A stretch of 48,512 nt of DNA from Candidatus Nomurabacteria bacterium (GCA_943354205.1 CALRBJ010000001.1:1-48512), one strand, 5' to 3'; shown: positions 7,701-16,825, counted from the first letter of the stretch. The notes: generated by a model not told the origin, from the letters alone. Made by a program: numbers and translations.

Positions 7701-8090
7701 ATGGATACACTTTCAAACATGCTCATAATGATAAAGAATGCCAGCCTCGCGCACCGCGACTCGGTAGTCTTTCCTCATTCCAAATTGAAGCTCGCTATCG
7801 TTGAATGCTTAGCAGCGGAAGGCTATGTCGGCGCTATCACTAAAAAGATGAAGCACGGCCGTCCATTTGTAGAAGTTGCGCTCAAATACAATGCCGACAA
7901 ATCTCCAAAGGTTTTGGAAATAAAAAGAATCTCCAAGCCTTCCTGCCGTATTTATTATGGCGCGCGCGATATTTTCCCGGTAAAGAATGGCCACGGCACT
8001 TTGGTGCTCTCTACGCCAAAGGGAGTAATGTCTGGCAACAAGGCTCGCAAAGAGCTCTGCGGCGGAGAAGCTTTATTTAAAATTTGGTAA
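7701..8090 (+). CDS. rpsH: 30S ribosomal protein S8
   Basis: Central-domain 16S rRNA binder and, in E. coli, the translational repressor of the spc operon. Motifs: opening DTLSNMLIMIKNA and the C-terminal block STPKGVMSGNKARKELCGGE, which carries the RNA-binding Ser-Thr-x-x-Gly motif. 129 residues, normal. It is second in its transcription unit, making it a candidate ligand for the upstream leader (inference). Confidence 0.97.
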   Translation: MDTLSNMLIMIKNASLAHRDSVVFPHSKLKLAIVECLAAEGYVGAITKKMKHGRPFVEVALKYNADKSPKVLEIKRISKPSCRIYYGARDIFPVKNGHGTLVLSTPKGVMSGNKARKELCGGEALFKIW

Positions 8091-8100
8091 TTATATTTAT

Positions 8101-8634
8101 ATGTCCAGAATAGGAAAACAAATTATTGAAATTCCCACCGGCACTACAGTGTCTTTAAACGCTGGTGTCTTTTCTGTAAAGGGCCCAAAGGGTGAACTTT
8201 CCAAAACTTTTCGCGATGAAGTGGAAATAAAGATTGAAGGCAATCAAATCACTCTCGCGCCTCGCAAGACCGATGTTTTCGGCCGAGCACTTTGGGGCAC
8301 CTATGCTTCTCATATAAAAAATATGATTACAGGTGTAAACACTCCATATGAAAAGAAGCTCATTTTGGAAGGAGTCGGTTTCAAATCCGATGTGGCTGGC
8401 AAGTCTCTCGACCTCGCGCTCGGTTTTTCTCACAAGGTGCATGTAGAAATACCGGCTGGCCTCACAGTCACGGCCGAGAAGAACAACATCACCGTCACGG
8501 GCATAGACAAGGAAGCCGTGGGCGCATTTACCGCCAAGGTTCGCTCGCTCAAAAAGCCAGAGCCTTACAAGGGCAAGGGCTTCCGCTATCACGACGAGGT
8601 CATCCGTCGCAAGCAGGGCAAGAAAACCGCATAA
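8101..8634 (+). CDS. rplF: 50S ribosomal protein L6
   Basis: Two-domain protein near the factor-binding site. It begins [17 protein letters not shown] and ends with the typical [24 protein letters not shown], the L6 signature. 177 residues, full length. The rplR start lies 4 bp after its stop. Confidence 0.98.
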   Translation: MSRIGKQIIEIPTGTTVSLNAGVFSVKGPKGELSKTFRDEVEIKIEGNQITLAPRKTDVFGRALWGTYASHIKNMITGVNTPYEKKLILEGVGFKSDVAGKSLDLALGFSHKVHVEIPAGLTVTAEKNNITVTGIDKEAVGAFTAKVRSLKKPEPYKGKGFRYHDEVIRRKQGKKTA

Positions 8635-8638
8635 AAAC

Positions 8639-8989
8639 ATGAAATCAAAAAATATTAAAACTGAAAAAAGATCACGAATCAAAAAGAAAATCCGAGCCAA
8701 GCTCTCGGGTACTATAGAGCGCCCTCGCCTCGTCGTTTTCAAATCAAATAAATTTATCTATGCGCAGGTTATCGATGACAGCACTGGAAAAACCCTCGCT
8801 TCTTCTTCTGATATGAAGATAACCAAGGGCACAAAGACCGAGCACGCTAAAGCAGTCGGCGCCGAAGTAGCCAAGCTCGCTATGGCTGCTAAAATAAAGA
8901 AAGTCGTCTTTGACCGTAGTGGTTTTAAATACACTGGTCGCATCAAAGCGCTGGCCGATGAAGCTCGAGCGGCAGGATTAGAATTTTAA
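8639..8989 (+). CDS. rplR: 50S ribosomal protein L18
   Basis: 5S rRNA binder. Typical elements: [28 protein letters not shown] and the C-terminal [28 protein letters not shown], which matches the family end. 116 residues. Short 4-bp gaps on both sides. Confidence 0.97.
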   Translation: MKSKNIKTEKRSRIKKKIRAKLSGTIERPRLVVFKSNKFIYAQVIDDSTGKTLASSSDMKITKGTKTEHAKAVGAEVAKLAMAAKIKKVVFDRSGFKYTGRIKALADEARAAGLEF

Positions 8990-8993
8990 ATAT

Positions 8994-9551
8994 ATGGATA
9001 CAACAAACAAACCAACAGAAAATAAAGCTCCCGAAAATGCACGAACCGAAAGACCTCGTGGTCGCACTAGTGGACGCTCTTTTGCTGATCGCCCAAAGCC
9101 AGAGTTTGACCAAAAGATTCTGGACATCCGCCGTGTCACTCGCGTGGTTGCCGGAGGTCGCCGTATGAGCTTTTCTGTCGCCATCGTCATCGGCGATAAA
9201 AAGGGTTCTGTCGGCATCGGCACAGGCAAGGCCACCGATACATCCCTCGCTATAAACAAAGCTGTTCGCAGCGCAAAGAAAAACATGATAAAGGTAAAGA
9301 CCACTAAAACCATGTCTATCCCGCACGATGCTGAAGCAAAATTCGGCTCGGCCAAAATCATGATTCGCCCAAATGGTGGCCGTGGTTTGATCGCTGGTTC
9401 ATCGCTTCGCGACGTGCTCGCGCTCGCTGGGATAAAGGATGTCACCGCCAAGGTGCACTCTGGTTCAAAGAACAAATTGAACAATGCTCGCGCTGCATTG
9501 ATCGCCCTTTCTACCATGAAGCTAAAGCAAATCGCGCCGATCAATCAATAA
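8994..9551 (+). CDS. rpsE: 30S ribosomal protein S5
   Basis: Acts in translational fidelity and the mRNA helicase site. Core features: RVTRVVAGGRRMSFSVAIVIGDKKGSVGIG and RGLIAGSSLRDVLALAGIKDV. 185 residues, with a ~35-residue Arg/Pro/Glu-rich N-terminal extension. In most bacteria rpmD (L30) follows; here rplO starts 13 bp later with no L30 between, as across CPR bacteria. Confidence 0.97.
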   Translation: MDTTNKPTENKAPENARTERPRGRTSGRSFADRPKPEFDQKILDIRRVTRVVAGGRRMSFSVAIVIGDKKGSVGIGTGKATDTSLAINKAVRSAKKNMIKVKTTKTMSIPHDAEAKFGSAKIMIRPNGGRGLIAGSSLRDVLALAGIKDVTAKVHSGSKNKLNNARAALIALSTMKLKQIAPINQ

Positions 9552-9564
9552 TAAATAAAATTGT

Positions 9565-10005
9565 ATGCAACATCACGAACTAAAAAGAAAGAACGCAAAT
9601 AAGAAAACCAAGACCGTGGGTCGTGGAGGCAAGCGTGGCAAGACTTCTGGCCGCGGCACAAAGGGTCAAAACGCTCGCGCTGGTCGCAAGAAGCGCCCAG
9701 AACTTCGCGATCTCATAAAGAAAATTCCAAAACTTCGCGGACGTGGCAAAAACATTTTCAAATCTTTTGAAAAGCGCCCAAACATCGTAAAACTCTCTGC
9801 CTTAAATGGATTCAAGACTGGAGCCATGATCACCCCTGCAATTTTGTTAGCATCTGGTATGATTGAAAAGAAGGGTCGCATGACTCCTCGCGTAAAGATC
9901 CTCGCTGGTGGAGAATTCGACAAAGCTCTCAAGTTTAAAGACTGCGAAATTTCTTCCGGCGCGCGCACTGCTATCATGGGCGCAGGAGGGGAGATTGCGC
10001 CGTAA
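9565..10005 (+). CDS. rplO: 50S ribosomal protein L15
   Basis: Late-assembly 50S protein. The N-terminal Gly/Arg/Lys-rich stretch VGRGGKRGKTSGRGTKGQNAR (about residues 19-39) is diagnostic; the C-terminal half has the L15e-like fold. 146 residues. Preceded by rpsE rather than rpmD, and followed 48 bp later by secY, with a short A/T-rich spacer. Confidence 0.97.
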   Translation: MQHHELKRKNANKKTKTVGRGGKRGKTSGRGTKGQNARAGRKKRPELRDLIKKIPKLRGRGKNIFKSFEKRPNIVKLSALNGFKTGAMITPAILLASGMIEKKGRMTPRVKILAGGEFDKALKFKDCEISSGARTAIMGAGGEIAP

Positions 10006-10053
10006 ACGGCTCTGATTTAAATATGTAAATATTTAAATATATAGAAAATACAA

Positions 10054-11325
10054 ATGCAAAATTTCTGGACAAAATTCAAACTCGTACTCACAGACAAATC
10101 ACTTCGAAACAAAATCCTCTTTGTTTTAGGAGCGATTATAGTTTTTCGCTTGCTTGCTGGTATTCCGATACCGGGCATAGATACCGCAAAGCTCGCTTCT
10201 TTTTTAAACAATAACCAATTCTTTGGCGTCCTAAACATCTTTTCTGGTGGAGGTCTCTCGCGCCTCTCTATCATCATGCTCGGCGTCGGTCCATACATCA
10301 CCGGATCGATCATCATGCAACTCCTCACTATCATGGTGCCTAAATTGAAAGCTCTTTACCATGAAGAAGGCGAAGCTGGTCGCAAGAAATTCGCTCAATA
10401 CTCTCGCTTGCTCACTATTCCTCTGGCTGCTATCCAGGCATACAGCCTTATATTTTTGTTTGAGCGACAAGGTATCATTACCGATCTATCTTTGTTTGGG
10501 CACATCACCAGTATCGCTATCGCCATCGGTGGTTCCATGTTCCTCATGTGGATAGGCGAGCTTATATCAGAATTTGGTATCGGAAATGGCGTGTCCATCA
10601 TCATATTTGCCGGTATTGTGGCATCTGTGCCTACACATGTTTCTGAATTTTTGTTTACATTTACAAAGTCTTCAATTCCTCTATATATAGTATTTTTAGT
10701 AGTGGGTCTCCTAGTCATCGCAGGCGTCATCCTCATATCAGAAGCCGAGCGTCCGATACCGGTCACCTATGCCAAGCAAACTCGCGGGATGAAAGTTTAT
10801 GGTGGCACCTCCACTTATTTACCGCTTCGTGTAAACCAAGCCGGCGTTATTCCGATAATCTTTGCTCTTTCTATTCTGCTATTTCCGCAAATGATAGGCA
10901 ATTTCTTGGCAGGTGCAAACAATACCATCTTGCACAAAATTTCTATCGTGCTTTCTTCTTTCACCCAAGACTCTTGGCTCTATGTGGCTCTATACTTTGT
11001 GCTTGTTTTTATGTTCACTTATTTCTACACCGCTGTCACTTTCGATCCGAAAGCTTTGTCTGAAAATCTTCAAAAGAACGGCGCCTTTGTCCCTGGCATT
11101 CGCCCAGGCGAAGCCACTGCGGAGTATGTATCGAAGATCACTAGTCGTATCACCCTAGTCGGAGCGCTTTCTCTCGGCCTCATCGCTGTCCTTCCTCTTC
11201 TGATGCGCTCTCTCACAGGGATCACCGCCATCGCCCTAGGTGGCACCTCTCTCCTCATCGTCGTCTCTGTAGTTCTCGACTTGGTAAAGAAAATGCAAGC
11301 ACAGATTTCAATGCGGGAATACTAG
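10054..11325 (+). CDS. secY: Preprotein translocase subunit SecY
   Basis: Central channel of the Sec translocon in the cytoplasmic membrane. About ten hydrophobic segments are visible. Family marks: RLLAGIPIPGID after TM1, the plug region with FSGGGLSRLSIIMLGVGPYI, and the cytosolic AERPIPVTYAKQTRG loop. 423 residues, full length. It is the last gene of the spc-like unit; adk has its own promoter, whose -10 begins 5 bp after the secY stop. Confidence 0.98.
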   Translation: MQNFWTKFKLVLTDKSLRNKILFVLGAIIVFRLLAGIPIPGIDTAKLASFLNNNQFFGVLNIFSGGGLSRLSIIMLGVGPYITGSIIMQLLTIMVPKLKALYHEEGEAGRKKFAQYSRLLTIPLAAIQAYSLIFLFERQGIITDLSLFGHITSIAIAIGGSMFLMWIGELISEFGIGNGVSIIIFAGIVASVPTHVSEFLFTFTKSSIPLYIVFLVVGLLVIAGVILISEAERPIPVTYAKQTRGMKVYGGTSTYLPLRVNQAGVIPIIFALSILLFPQMIGNFLAGANNTILHKISIVLSSFTQDSWLYVALYFVLVFMFTYFYTAVTFDPKALSENLQKNGAFVPGIRPGEATAEYVSKITSRITLVGALSLGLIAVLPLLMRSLTGITAIALGGTSLLIVVSVVLDLVKKMQAQISMREY

Positions 11326-11327
11326 GG

Positions 11328-11342
11328 TGCTATAATAATCGC
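11328..11342 (+). promoter_or_regulatory. Extended -10 promoter giving leaderless adk mRNA
   Basis: TGC directly precedes TATAAT (11331-11336). Exactly 6 nt separate the -10 from the adk ATG at 11343, which puts the predicted transcription start on the A of the start codon. No convincing -35 is seen, as expected for an extended -10 promoter. Confidence 0.65.
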
Positions 11343-11930
11343 ATGTCTCCAAAAACATTTATATTGATAGGCCGAAGCGGGTGTGGCAAGGGCACCCAAG
11401 CGCAATTGCTCGATGCATATATAAGAGAAAACGACAAAGATACTCGTCGTATTTTCCATTTGGAAACCGGCACAAAATTTCGCGAATTTATAAAAGGCGA
11501 TAGCCTTTCACAAAAGCGCTCTCGCGAATATTATGAAAAAGACTTGCTTCAGCCAGCATTCTTGGCTGTGCATCTATGGAGTCATATCTTGATAGAAGAG
11601 ATGACCGGGGAAGAGCATTTGTTTATAGACGGCACGCCTCGTACTCTGGCTGAATGCGATGCGCTCGATAGCGCGATGAAATTTTACGAAAGAGAAAATC
11701 CCGTAGTTGTTTATTTGAATGTTAGCCGAGATTGGAGTCGTGAGAGATTGGTAGGAAGAAAAAGAATGGACGACGATGCCGAGAGTGTGGAGCGCCGGCT
11801 AAACTGGTACGAAGAGAGCGTGGTACCGGTGATAGAAAAACTAAAGAATAATCCATTCTATAAATTTATAGAAATAAATGGCGAGCAAACAGTGGAGGAA
11901 GTGCATGCAGAGATAGTCTCCAAGATTTAG
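11343..11930 (+). CDS. adk: Adenylate kinase
   Basis: Converts ATP + AMP to 2 ADP. P-loop GRSGCGKGT at residues 10-18, DGTPRT at 96-101 (a variant of DGFPRT), and a short-lid form: GRKRMDDDAESVERR directly follows the lid-side Arg without a zinc-binding lid. 195 residues. The secY-adk-map order is the classical one. It is predicted to be translated from a leaderless mRNA. A related nucleoside-monophosphate kinase specificity cannot be fully excluded from sequence alone. Confidence 0.88.
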   Translation: MSPKTFILIGRSGCGKGTQAQLLDAYIRENDKDTRRIFHLETGTKFREFIKGDSLSQKRSREYYEKDLLQPAFLAVHLWSHILIEEMTGEEHLFIDGTPRTLAECDALDSAMKFYERENPVVVYLNVSRDWSRERLVGRKRMDDDAESVERRLNWYEESVVPVIEKLKNNPFYKFIEINGEQTVEEVHAEIVSKI

Positions 11931-11931
11931 C

Positions 11932-12699
11932 ATGTCGATCATCATAAAAACAAAAGAAGAAATAGAAATACTGCGCGAAGGAGGGCGCAGGCTCGGGGAA
12001 GTATTGCGAAAGACAGCAGAGAAAGTCGCTCCCGGTATTTCAGCCAAAGAGCTCAACGACTTTGCCGAATCTCTCATCCGCCAGGCTGGCGACGAGCCGG
12101 CCTTTTTAAATTACAAACCAGAAGGTGCGCCTTATCCATACCCGGCATCGCTTTGTGTTTCCATAAACAACGAAGTCGTGCACGGCATTCCGAGCGCTGA
12201 AAAAATCTTAAAAGAAGGCGATATCGTATCGCTCGATTTGGGCCTAAAACACAAAGGGCTCTTTACCGATTCGGCCATCACTGTGCCGGTGGCCAAGATC
12301 ACTCGCAATGCCCAAAAACTTTTGAATGATACAAAAGAAGCTTTGATGGTGGGTATTGCCGAGGCGCGGGCGGGACAAAGAGTAGGCGACATCAGTCACG
12401 CTATTGAAGAATTTATAAATAAGAAAAAATACGGCATCGTACGAGAATTATCGGGTCATGGCGTAGGCCGAGCCATTCATGAAGACCCTTATATTCCAAA
12501 CTTTGGCCGAAAGAGCACGGGCGAGATGCTCAAAGAGGGGATGGTAGTGGCTTTGGAGCCGATGGTGAATCTCGGTGGCGACGATGTTGTTTTCGACTCC
12601 GATGGCTACACTGTGCGCACCGCTGATGCCTCCATATCGGCCCATTTTGAGCATACTATCCTTATAACACAAGGTGATCCAGAGATATTGACATTTTAG
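11932..12699 (+). CDS. map: Methionine aminopeptidase, type I
   Basis: Removes N-terminal Met from new proteins. Pita-bread fold with the five metal ligands in place: Asp102, Asp113, His176 (GHGVG), Glu209 (EPM) and Glu240 (FEHT); His84 is also conserved. 255 residues, no N-terminal zinc finger. It starts 1 bp after the adk stop, so it is translationally coupled. The TTGACA of the next promoter lies inside its last codons. Confidence 0.97.
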   Translation: MSIIIKTKEEIEILREGGRRLGEVLRKTAEKVAPGISAKELNDFAESLIRQAGDEPAFLNYKPEGAPYPYPASLCVSINNEVVHGIPSAEKILKEGDIVSLDLGLKHKGLFTDSAITVPVAKITRNAQKLLNDTKEALMVGIAEARAGQRVGDISHAIEEFINKKKYGIVRELSGHGVGRAIHEDPYIPNFGRKSTGEMLKEGMVVALEPMVNLGGDDVVFDSDGYTVRTADASISAHFEHTILITQGDPEILTF

Positions 12700-12716
12700 C
12701 CTAAAAGGTATACAAT
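12688..12716 (+). promoter_or_regulatory. Promoter for the 224-residue gene at 12783
   Basis: TTGACA at 12688-12693, 17-nt spacer, TACAAT at 12711-12716. Predicted start about 12723 and a 60-nt leader with a small hairpin (CTTGC at 12745-12749 with GCAAG at 12753-12757). Confidence 0.65.
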
Positions 12717-12782
12717 ATACCCAGATATTGCCGATTCCGGCCCCCTTGCACTGCAAGGTCTTACTTAAAAACAAAATTCATT

Positions 12783-13457
12783 ATGAACTCAGTTTTTAGC
12801 AATCCGGAAGATTCCGGAAACCAAGCAATCATTGAAACTATCGCCAAGAGTATCAATGATTTGTACTATCGTATTAAATACCAGCTTTCTGATACCATGA
12901 GCACTGCCGATGCCCTTTTGAAATGTATTGAAATTTATGATCAGAAAAAGTTTTCTTTCAAGCCAGGCGAGAGAGAAATGTTTTCTGAACAAGAACTCAA
13001 CACTAATTTTCAAAAAGACCATCCATTGTCAAAGTATGAAAGAGCAAAAGATGTGAATTTCGATTTCTGTTGCTTTGCCTATCAGCACGATTTCGACAAT
13101 GGCAAGTATCGCGAAGTAGATTTTTACATTTTCAGAGGCATTATCAGTAAAACTCTCGCGCGTTTGAATGGTCCAGAAAAGGAGCGTCAAAATGCCATCC
13201 AAATGGTTTTCGATGCTGAGTACAAAGGAAATTTGATGCCCCAAAGTTATGTGGAATTATTCAAAAAAGAATATCCCCAGACTATTCAATCGGCAAAAGA
13301 TTTCATCTCTTCTTGGCATTCAGAGAGAGATAGTTATGGCGACAATCCACCATCTGATGTTATCGACGCAGAAGACCTTGGTGGTATGCATTTTGTGCCT
13401 ATGACTAAAGAAAAGAACAAGCCTGGCAGAAAAGAAGCGCCAAACTTTCCACACTGA
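12783..13457 (+). CDS. Protein of unknown function (224 residues)
   Basis: Not recognised. Soluble, acidic and mostly helical in appearance, with no signal peptide or membrane segment. Aromatic-rich middle (FDFCCFAYQHDFDNGKYREVDFYIF, split over residues about 82-106) and a Pro/Lys-rich tail. It has its own promoter and terminator, so it is a single-gene unit between map and the TraG-like ATPase gene. It ends in TGA, which shows that TGA is a stop here. Codon use is like that of its neighbours. A lineage-specific protein is likely. Confidence 0.75.
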   Translation: MNSVFSNPEDSGNQAIIETIAKSINDLYYRIKYQLSDTMSTADALLKCIEIYDQKKFSFKPGEREMFSEQELNTNFQKDHPLSKYERAKDVNFDFCCFAYQHDFDNGKYREVDFYIFRGIISKTLARLNGPEKERQNAIQMVFDAEYKGNLMPQSYVELFKKEYPQTIQSAKDFISSWHSERDSYGDNPPSDVIDAEDLGGMHFVPMTKEKNKPGRKEAPNFPH

Positions 13458-13476
13458 TGCATTTTCAAAAATTGTT

Positions 13477-13502
13477 AAGCCCCAGACTTCTGGGGCTTTT
13501 TT
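13477..13502 (+). terminator. Intrinsic terminator
   Basis: 9-bp stem (13477-13485 with 13490-13498), 4-nt loop, then a T-tract to 13502. Ends the unit at 12783. Confidence 0.85.
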
Positions 13503-13528
13503 CTTTCTCAATTTTCACAATATTGAGG

Positions 13529-13534
13529 TATAAT
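13529..13534 (+). promoter_or_regulatory. -10 box of a near-leaderless promoter
   Basis: TATAAT lies 7 nt before the ATG at 13542, so transcription should start within about one base of the start codon. No good -35 is visible. Confidence 0.5.
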
Positions 13535-13541
13535 TTAGCTG

Positions 13542-16289
13542 ATGGAATCCCTTGATTTTAAGAATCAGCCAAAGTTCAACAATCCCGAAGAAGAGATTGC
13601 TTTTTTACGCGAACAAATCCGCTCGCGCGAAGGCATTGCGCAAAATTCAGGTCTTGAAGCAAACAAAGAGCAAATCGCTCGCGAAGTCCTTCAGCAGTAC
13701 AAAGAGGTGCCGATTGAAAAAATCTTGCCAAAAGAGCGAGAGAGAGAGGTGGGCGAGCACGAAGGTATCGCCTTGCGCTTGAAGCCAGAACCGCACGACA
13801 GCAAGATGGAGGAAATACTAGGTGTGCTCTTGAGTCATGGCTTAAAGAGCGCTTTTTCTTTGGTGGAGCGATTAAATAGTCCGCATATCGACGACGATTT
13901 TGAAAGATTTTTGGTCCAATATCTGCTTTCCACCGGCAAAATTCCTGGACTAAAAGAAGGCACGCGAGTTTTCAAAGGTTTGAATATGAAATTATTAGAG
14001 GTCACTTTACCCGAATACTCAAAAGAAGATGGTAGGACATTTAAAGATTTCTTGGGTGCCATGGAGCAGTTCTACGCCGGCATGCAGTCGATAGCTAGGA
14101 GCCGTGAAAACAAAGACGAGGACTATTTTACACTCGAGATTTCTCTTTCAAACGAGAGCGACCAAGTGGTCATCTTTGCTGGAGTGCCGAAAAATTCCGC
14201 CGATCTTTTCGAGAAACAAGTTTTAGGATTTTATCACAATGCAAAGATAAAAGAGGTAAGTGATGATTACAATATATTTTCTCCATCCGGACATTCGGCT
14301 GGAGCGTACGCTACCACCTCTGCCCCTGTGGTGCTTCCGATAAAGACATACGAGAGTATCGATCATGACCCGATGAACCTGCTTTTGAATGTATTTTCGA
14401 AATTAAAACGCCAAGGCGAGGGTGCAGCCATACAGTTCGTGGTCATTCCAGAGGGAGACAAATACATAAAAAGATTCAATAATATTTTAATGGAGGTCAA
14501 AGACGGTATTTCGGTAAAGAAGGCTTCCGACGAGATCAGCAAATGGGGGAGTTCTTTCGCTTCTGCTTCTAAAAAATTGATTTTTGGTTATGGCAAAGAT
14601 AGTGAAAAAGAAAAGGAGAAAAAGATAGACGATACCGCGGTGGCCAAAATAAATGAAAAAGTAAAAAGCACCGTCATGGGAGTGGTCATCCGCGTGGTCA
14701 CTTCAGCTGAAACCAAAGATCGCGCGGAGGTGATGCTTTTGGAAATAGAGTCTGCCTTCAATCAGTTTTCCGATCCCGCGAGCAATAGCATTGTTTTCGA
14801 AAAAGTTCCGGATAGAAAATTAAACGATCTTTTCCATGAATTTTCTTATCGACAAATTTCAGACGAGCATCTACTCCCACTCAATCTAAAAGAGCTCTCC
14901 AGCCTCTTCCATTTCCCTGTGGGTGCCACTGGCTCTCCTCAACTAAAATCTGCCAAGTCCGGCATCGCTCCAGCGCCTATAAATATGCCGAGCGAAGGCG
15001 TGCTTCTTGGCATAAATCGCTATCGTGATTTGGCGACCGAAGTGCATATGGCGCAGGAAGACCGCATGCGACATATGTATGTGATCGGCCAAACCGGTAC
15101 GGGTAAAACCACTATTTTGAAAAATATGATTGCCCAGGATATAAAGAATGGCGCTGGCGTTTGTTTTATCGACCCGCACGGCAGCGACATCGAAGACATA
15201 CTTTCCATCATCCCGCCAGAGCGTGCGGACGATGTAATCTATTTCGACCCGGCTTATCTCGACCGGCCGATGGGCTTCAACATGCTCGAATACGATGCGC
15301 GTTTTCCAGAACAAAAAACATTTGTGATAAATGAATTGCTCGCCATTTTTAACAAACTTTTCGACATGAAAGTCGCCGGTGGGCCTTCCTTTGAACAATA
15401 CTTCCGCAATAGCGCCATGTTGGTGATGGAGGACCCAGAGAGCGGCAATACCTTGCTCGATATCGGCCGAGTTTTGGGTGACAAAGCTTATCGCACGCTC
15501 AAATTAGAGCGTTGCAAAAATCCAATCATCAAACAATTCTGGGAAAATGCTGAAAAGACTACCGGCGACCAAAGCCTTTCCAACTATGTGCCGTATATCA
15601 CCAACAAATTCGATGTGTTTGTCTCAAACGACATCATGCGCCCGATCATAGCGCAGGAAAAATCGGCTTTCAATTTTCGCCAAGTCATGGATGAAAAGAA
15701 AATACTCTTGGTCAATCTTTCAAAGGGAAGATTGGGTGATATAAACTCTTCGCTCATCGGTTTGATCTTAGTCGGCAAGATTTTGATGGCGGCGCTTTCT
15801 CGTGTGGATTCTTTCGGCAAGCCGATGAATGATTTCTTCCTCTATATCGACGAGTTTCAAAATGTCACCACCGAATCCATCGCCACTATTCTCTCCGAGG
15901 CGCGCAAATATCGCCTCTCGCTCAATTTGGCCCACCAATTCATCGGCCAATTGGATGAAAAGATAAAGACGGCGGTGTTTGGAAATGTGGGCTCGATGGC
16001 TATATTCCGCGTGGGCGCCGATGATGCGCCATATTTGGAATCGCAAGTGGCTCCTACATTCTCTGCAGCCGATATTATGAAGCTCGACAACTTCAACGCC
16101 TACATGCGCCTACTCGTAAAAGGCCAGCCAGAAAAACCATTCAATATCGAAACTCTGCCATTCACCAAAGGCTCTCGTGAAAACGCCGAGAAAATAAAAC
16201 AGCTCTCGTATCTAAAATACGGCCGTCCTCGTGCCGAAGTGGAAGAGGAGGTGATGGCGAAATACAAGAAAACTGCTCCACCGGCGTAA
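13542..16289 (+). CDS. TraG/VirB4-like (DUF87/HerA-type) ATPase
   Basis: Large 915-residue protein. The C-terminal half is an FtsK/HerA-superfamily ATPase: Walker A GQTGTGKT at residues 516-523, hydrophobic strand ending in DE (Asp770-Glu771) as Walker B, and the sensor region LNLAHQFIGQL. The N-terminal ~450 residues are charged with no clear membrane segment. CPR genomes often carry such genes annotated as type IV secretion DNA-binding proteins. No other conjugation genes are nearby, so a role in conjugation is not supported here; a DNA-translocating or surface role is inference. The mRNA is predicted to be nearly leaderless. Confidence 0.8.
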   Translation: MESLDFKNQPKFNNPEEEIAFLREQIRSREGIAQNSGLEANKEQIAREVLQQYKEVPIEKILPKEREREVGEHEGIALRLKPEPHDSKMEEILGVLLSHGLKSAFSLVERLNSPHIDDDFERFLVQYLLSTGKIPGLKEGTRVFKGLNMKLLEVTLPEYSKEDGRTFKDFLGAMEQFYAGMQSIARSRENKDEDYFTLEISLSNESDQVVIFAGVPKNSADLFEKQVLGFYHNAKIKEVSDDYNIFSPSGHSAGAYATTSAPVVLPIKTYESIDHDPMNLLLNVFSKLKRQGEGAAIQFVVIPEGDKYIKRFNNILMEVKDGISVKKASDEISKWGSSFASASKKLIFGYGKDSEKEKEKKIDDTAVAKINEKVKSTVMGVVIRVVTSAETKDRAEVMLLEIESAFNQFSDPASNSIVFEKVPDRKLNDLFHEFSYRQISDEHLLPLNLKELSSLFHFPVGATGSPQLKSAKSGIAPAPINMPSEGVLLGINRYRDLATEVHMAQEDRMRHMYVIGQTGTGKTTILKNMIAQDIKNGAGVCFIDPHGSDIEDILSIIPPERADDVIYFDPAYLDRPMGFNMLEYDARFPEQKTFVINELLAIFNKLFDMKVAGGPSFEQYFRNSAMLVMEDPESGNTLLDIGRVLGDKAYRTLKLERCKNPIIKQFWENAEKTTGDQSLSNYVPYITNKFDVFVSNDIMRPIIAQEKSAFNFRQVMDEKKILLVNLSKGRLGDINSSLIGLILVGKILMAALSRVDSFGKPMNDFFLYIDEFQNVTTESIATILSEARKYRLSLNLAHQFIGQLDEKIKTAVFGNVGSMAIFRVGADDAPYLESQVAPTFSAADIMKLDNFNAYMRLLVKGQPEKPFNIETLPFTKGSRENAEKIKQLSYLKYGRPRAEVEEEVMAKYKKTAPPA

Positions 16290-16300
16290 TAACTATCTTT

Positions 16301-16329
16301 TTGCCACGTCAAAGCTATTGTGATATAGT
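16301..16329 (+). promoter_or_regulatory. Promoter giving leaderless hicB mRNA
   Basis: TTGCCA at 16301-16306, 17-nt spacer, TATAGT at 16324-16329, then exactly 6 nt to the hicB ATG. A 13-nt block containing the -10 start (CTATTGTGATATA, 16315-16327) recurs at 26959-26971. Confidence 0.7.
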
Positions 16330-16335
16330 ATTCGT

Positions 16336-16581
16336 ATGCTTACACACTATATATTTGAACAAATGGGAAAAGCCAAGTTTAAAAAACTTGCTGATAAAAC
16401 ATACTTTGGCACTATTCCTGGCGTTTCTGGGGTTTGGGCCAATGCTCGCACAATGTCAGAATGCAAAAAGGAACTCCAAGAAGTTTTTGAAGATTGGATG
16501 GTGCTCTCACTGAAAAAGGATAAAAAAATCCGCGGTTTTTCTTTTACATTGGACAAACGCTACTTAGTGAAAAATGCTTAA
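16336..16581 (+). CDS. hicB: HicB-family antitoxin
   Basis: 81-residue HicB-like protein: partial RNase-H-like fold with YFGTIPGVSGVWANARTMSECKKELQEVFEDW, the usual pattern (substrate-mimic strand, G-x-x-x-x-G/A-x-T, helix). It should bind and neutralise the downstream HicA and may repress its own promoter. Order is antitoxin first, reversed from classical hicAB. Its last 8 bases overlap hicA. Translation is predicted from a leaderless transcript. Confidence 0.82.
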   Translation: MLTHYIFEQMGKAKFKKLADKTYFGTIPGVSGVWANARTMSECKKELQEVFEDWMVLSLKKDKKIRGFSFTLDKRYLVKNA

Positions 16582-16792
16582 AAATATTTCGCTAGATAAA
16601 CTAATTAAAAAACTTCGAATGCTAGGATTCGACGGTCCATATTCTGGTGGCCGTCATTTGTTTATGATTCGTGGGGCGCTAAAGCTTCGTATTCCAAATC
16701 CGCATACTGGAGATATTTCTAAAAGTCTTTTAGCTCAAATTTTAAGACAAGGCGGTATTTCTCGCGACCAATGGAATAGTCTTGATAAATAA
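16574..16792 (+). CDS. hicA: HicA-family mRNA interferase toxin
   Basis: 72-residue dsRBD-like toxin. GGRHLFM with His28 as the expected catalytic residue, then RIPNPHTGDISKSLLAQILRQGGIS, the typical HicA C-terminal block. Cleaves mRNA when free of HicB (family knowledge). Overlaps hicB by 8 bp and is followed at once by a terminator, so the pair is a compact two-gene unit. Confidence 0.85.
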   Translation: MLKNISLDKLIKKLRMLGFDGPYSGGRHLFMIRGALKLRIPNPHTGDISKSLLAQILRQGGISRDQWNSLDK

Positions 16793-16825
16793 AAATCCTC
16801 CTCTTAAAAAGCAGAGAAGGATTTT
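16792..16825 (+). terminator. Terminator after hicA
   Basis: Interrupted stem: AAAATCCT (16792-16799) with AGGATTTT (16818-16825), plus CTC/GAG inside. The T-run is part of the right arm. Confidence 0.6.

Noticed and set aside
13455..13457. Possible UGA recoding (as in Gracilibacteria)
   Set aside because: TGA is used as a normal stop here and no in-frame TGA interrupts a conserved gene.
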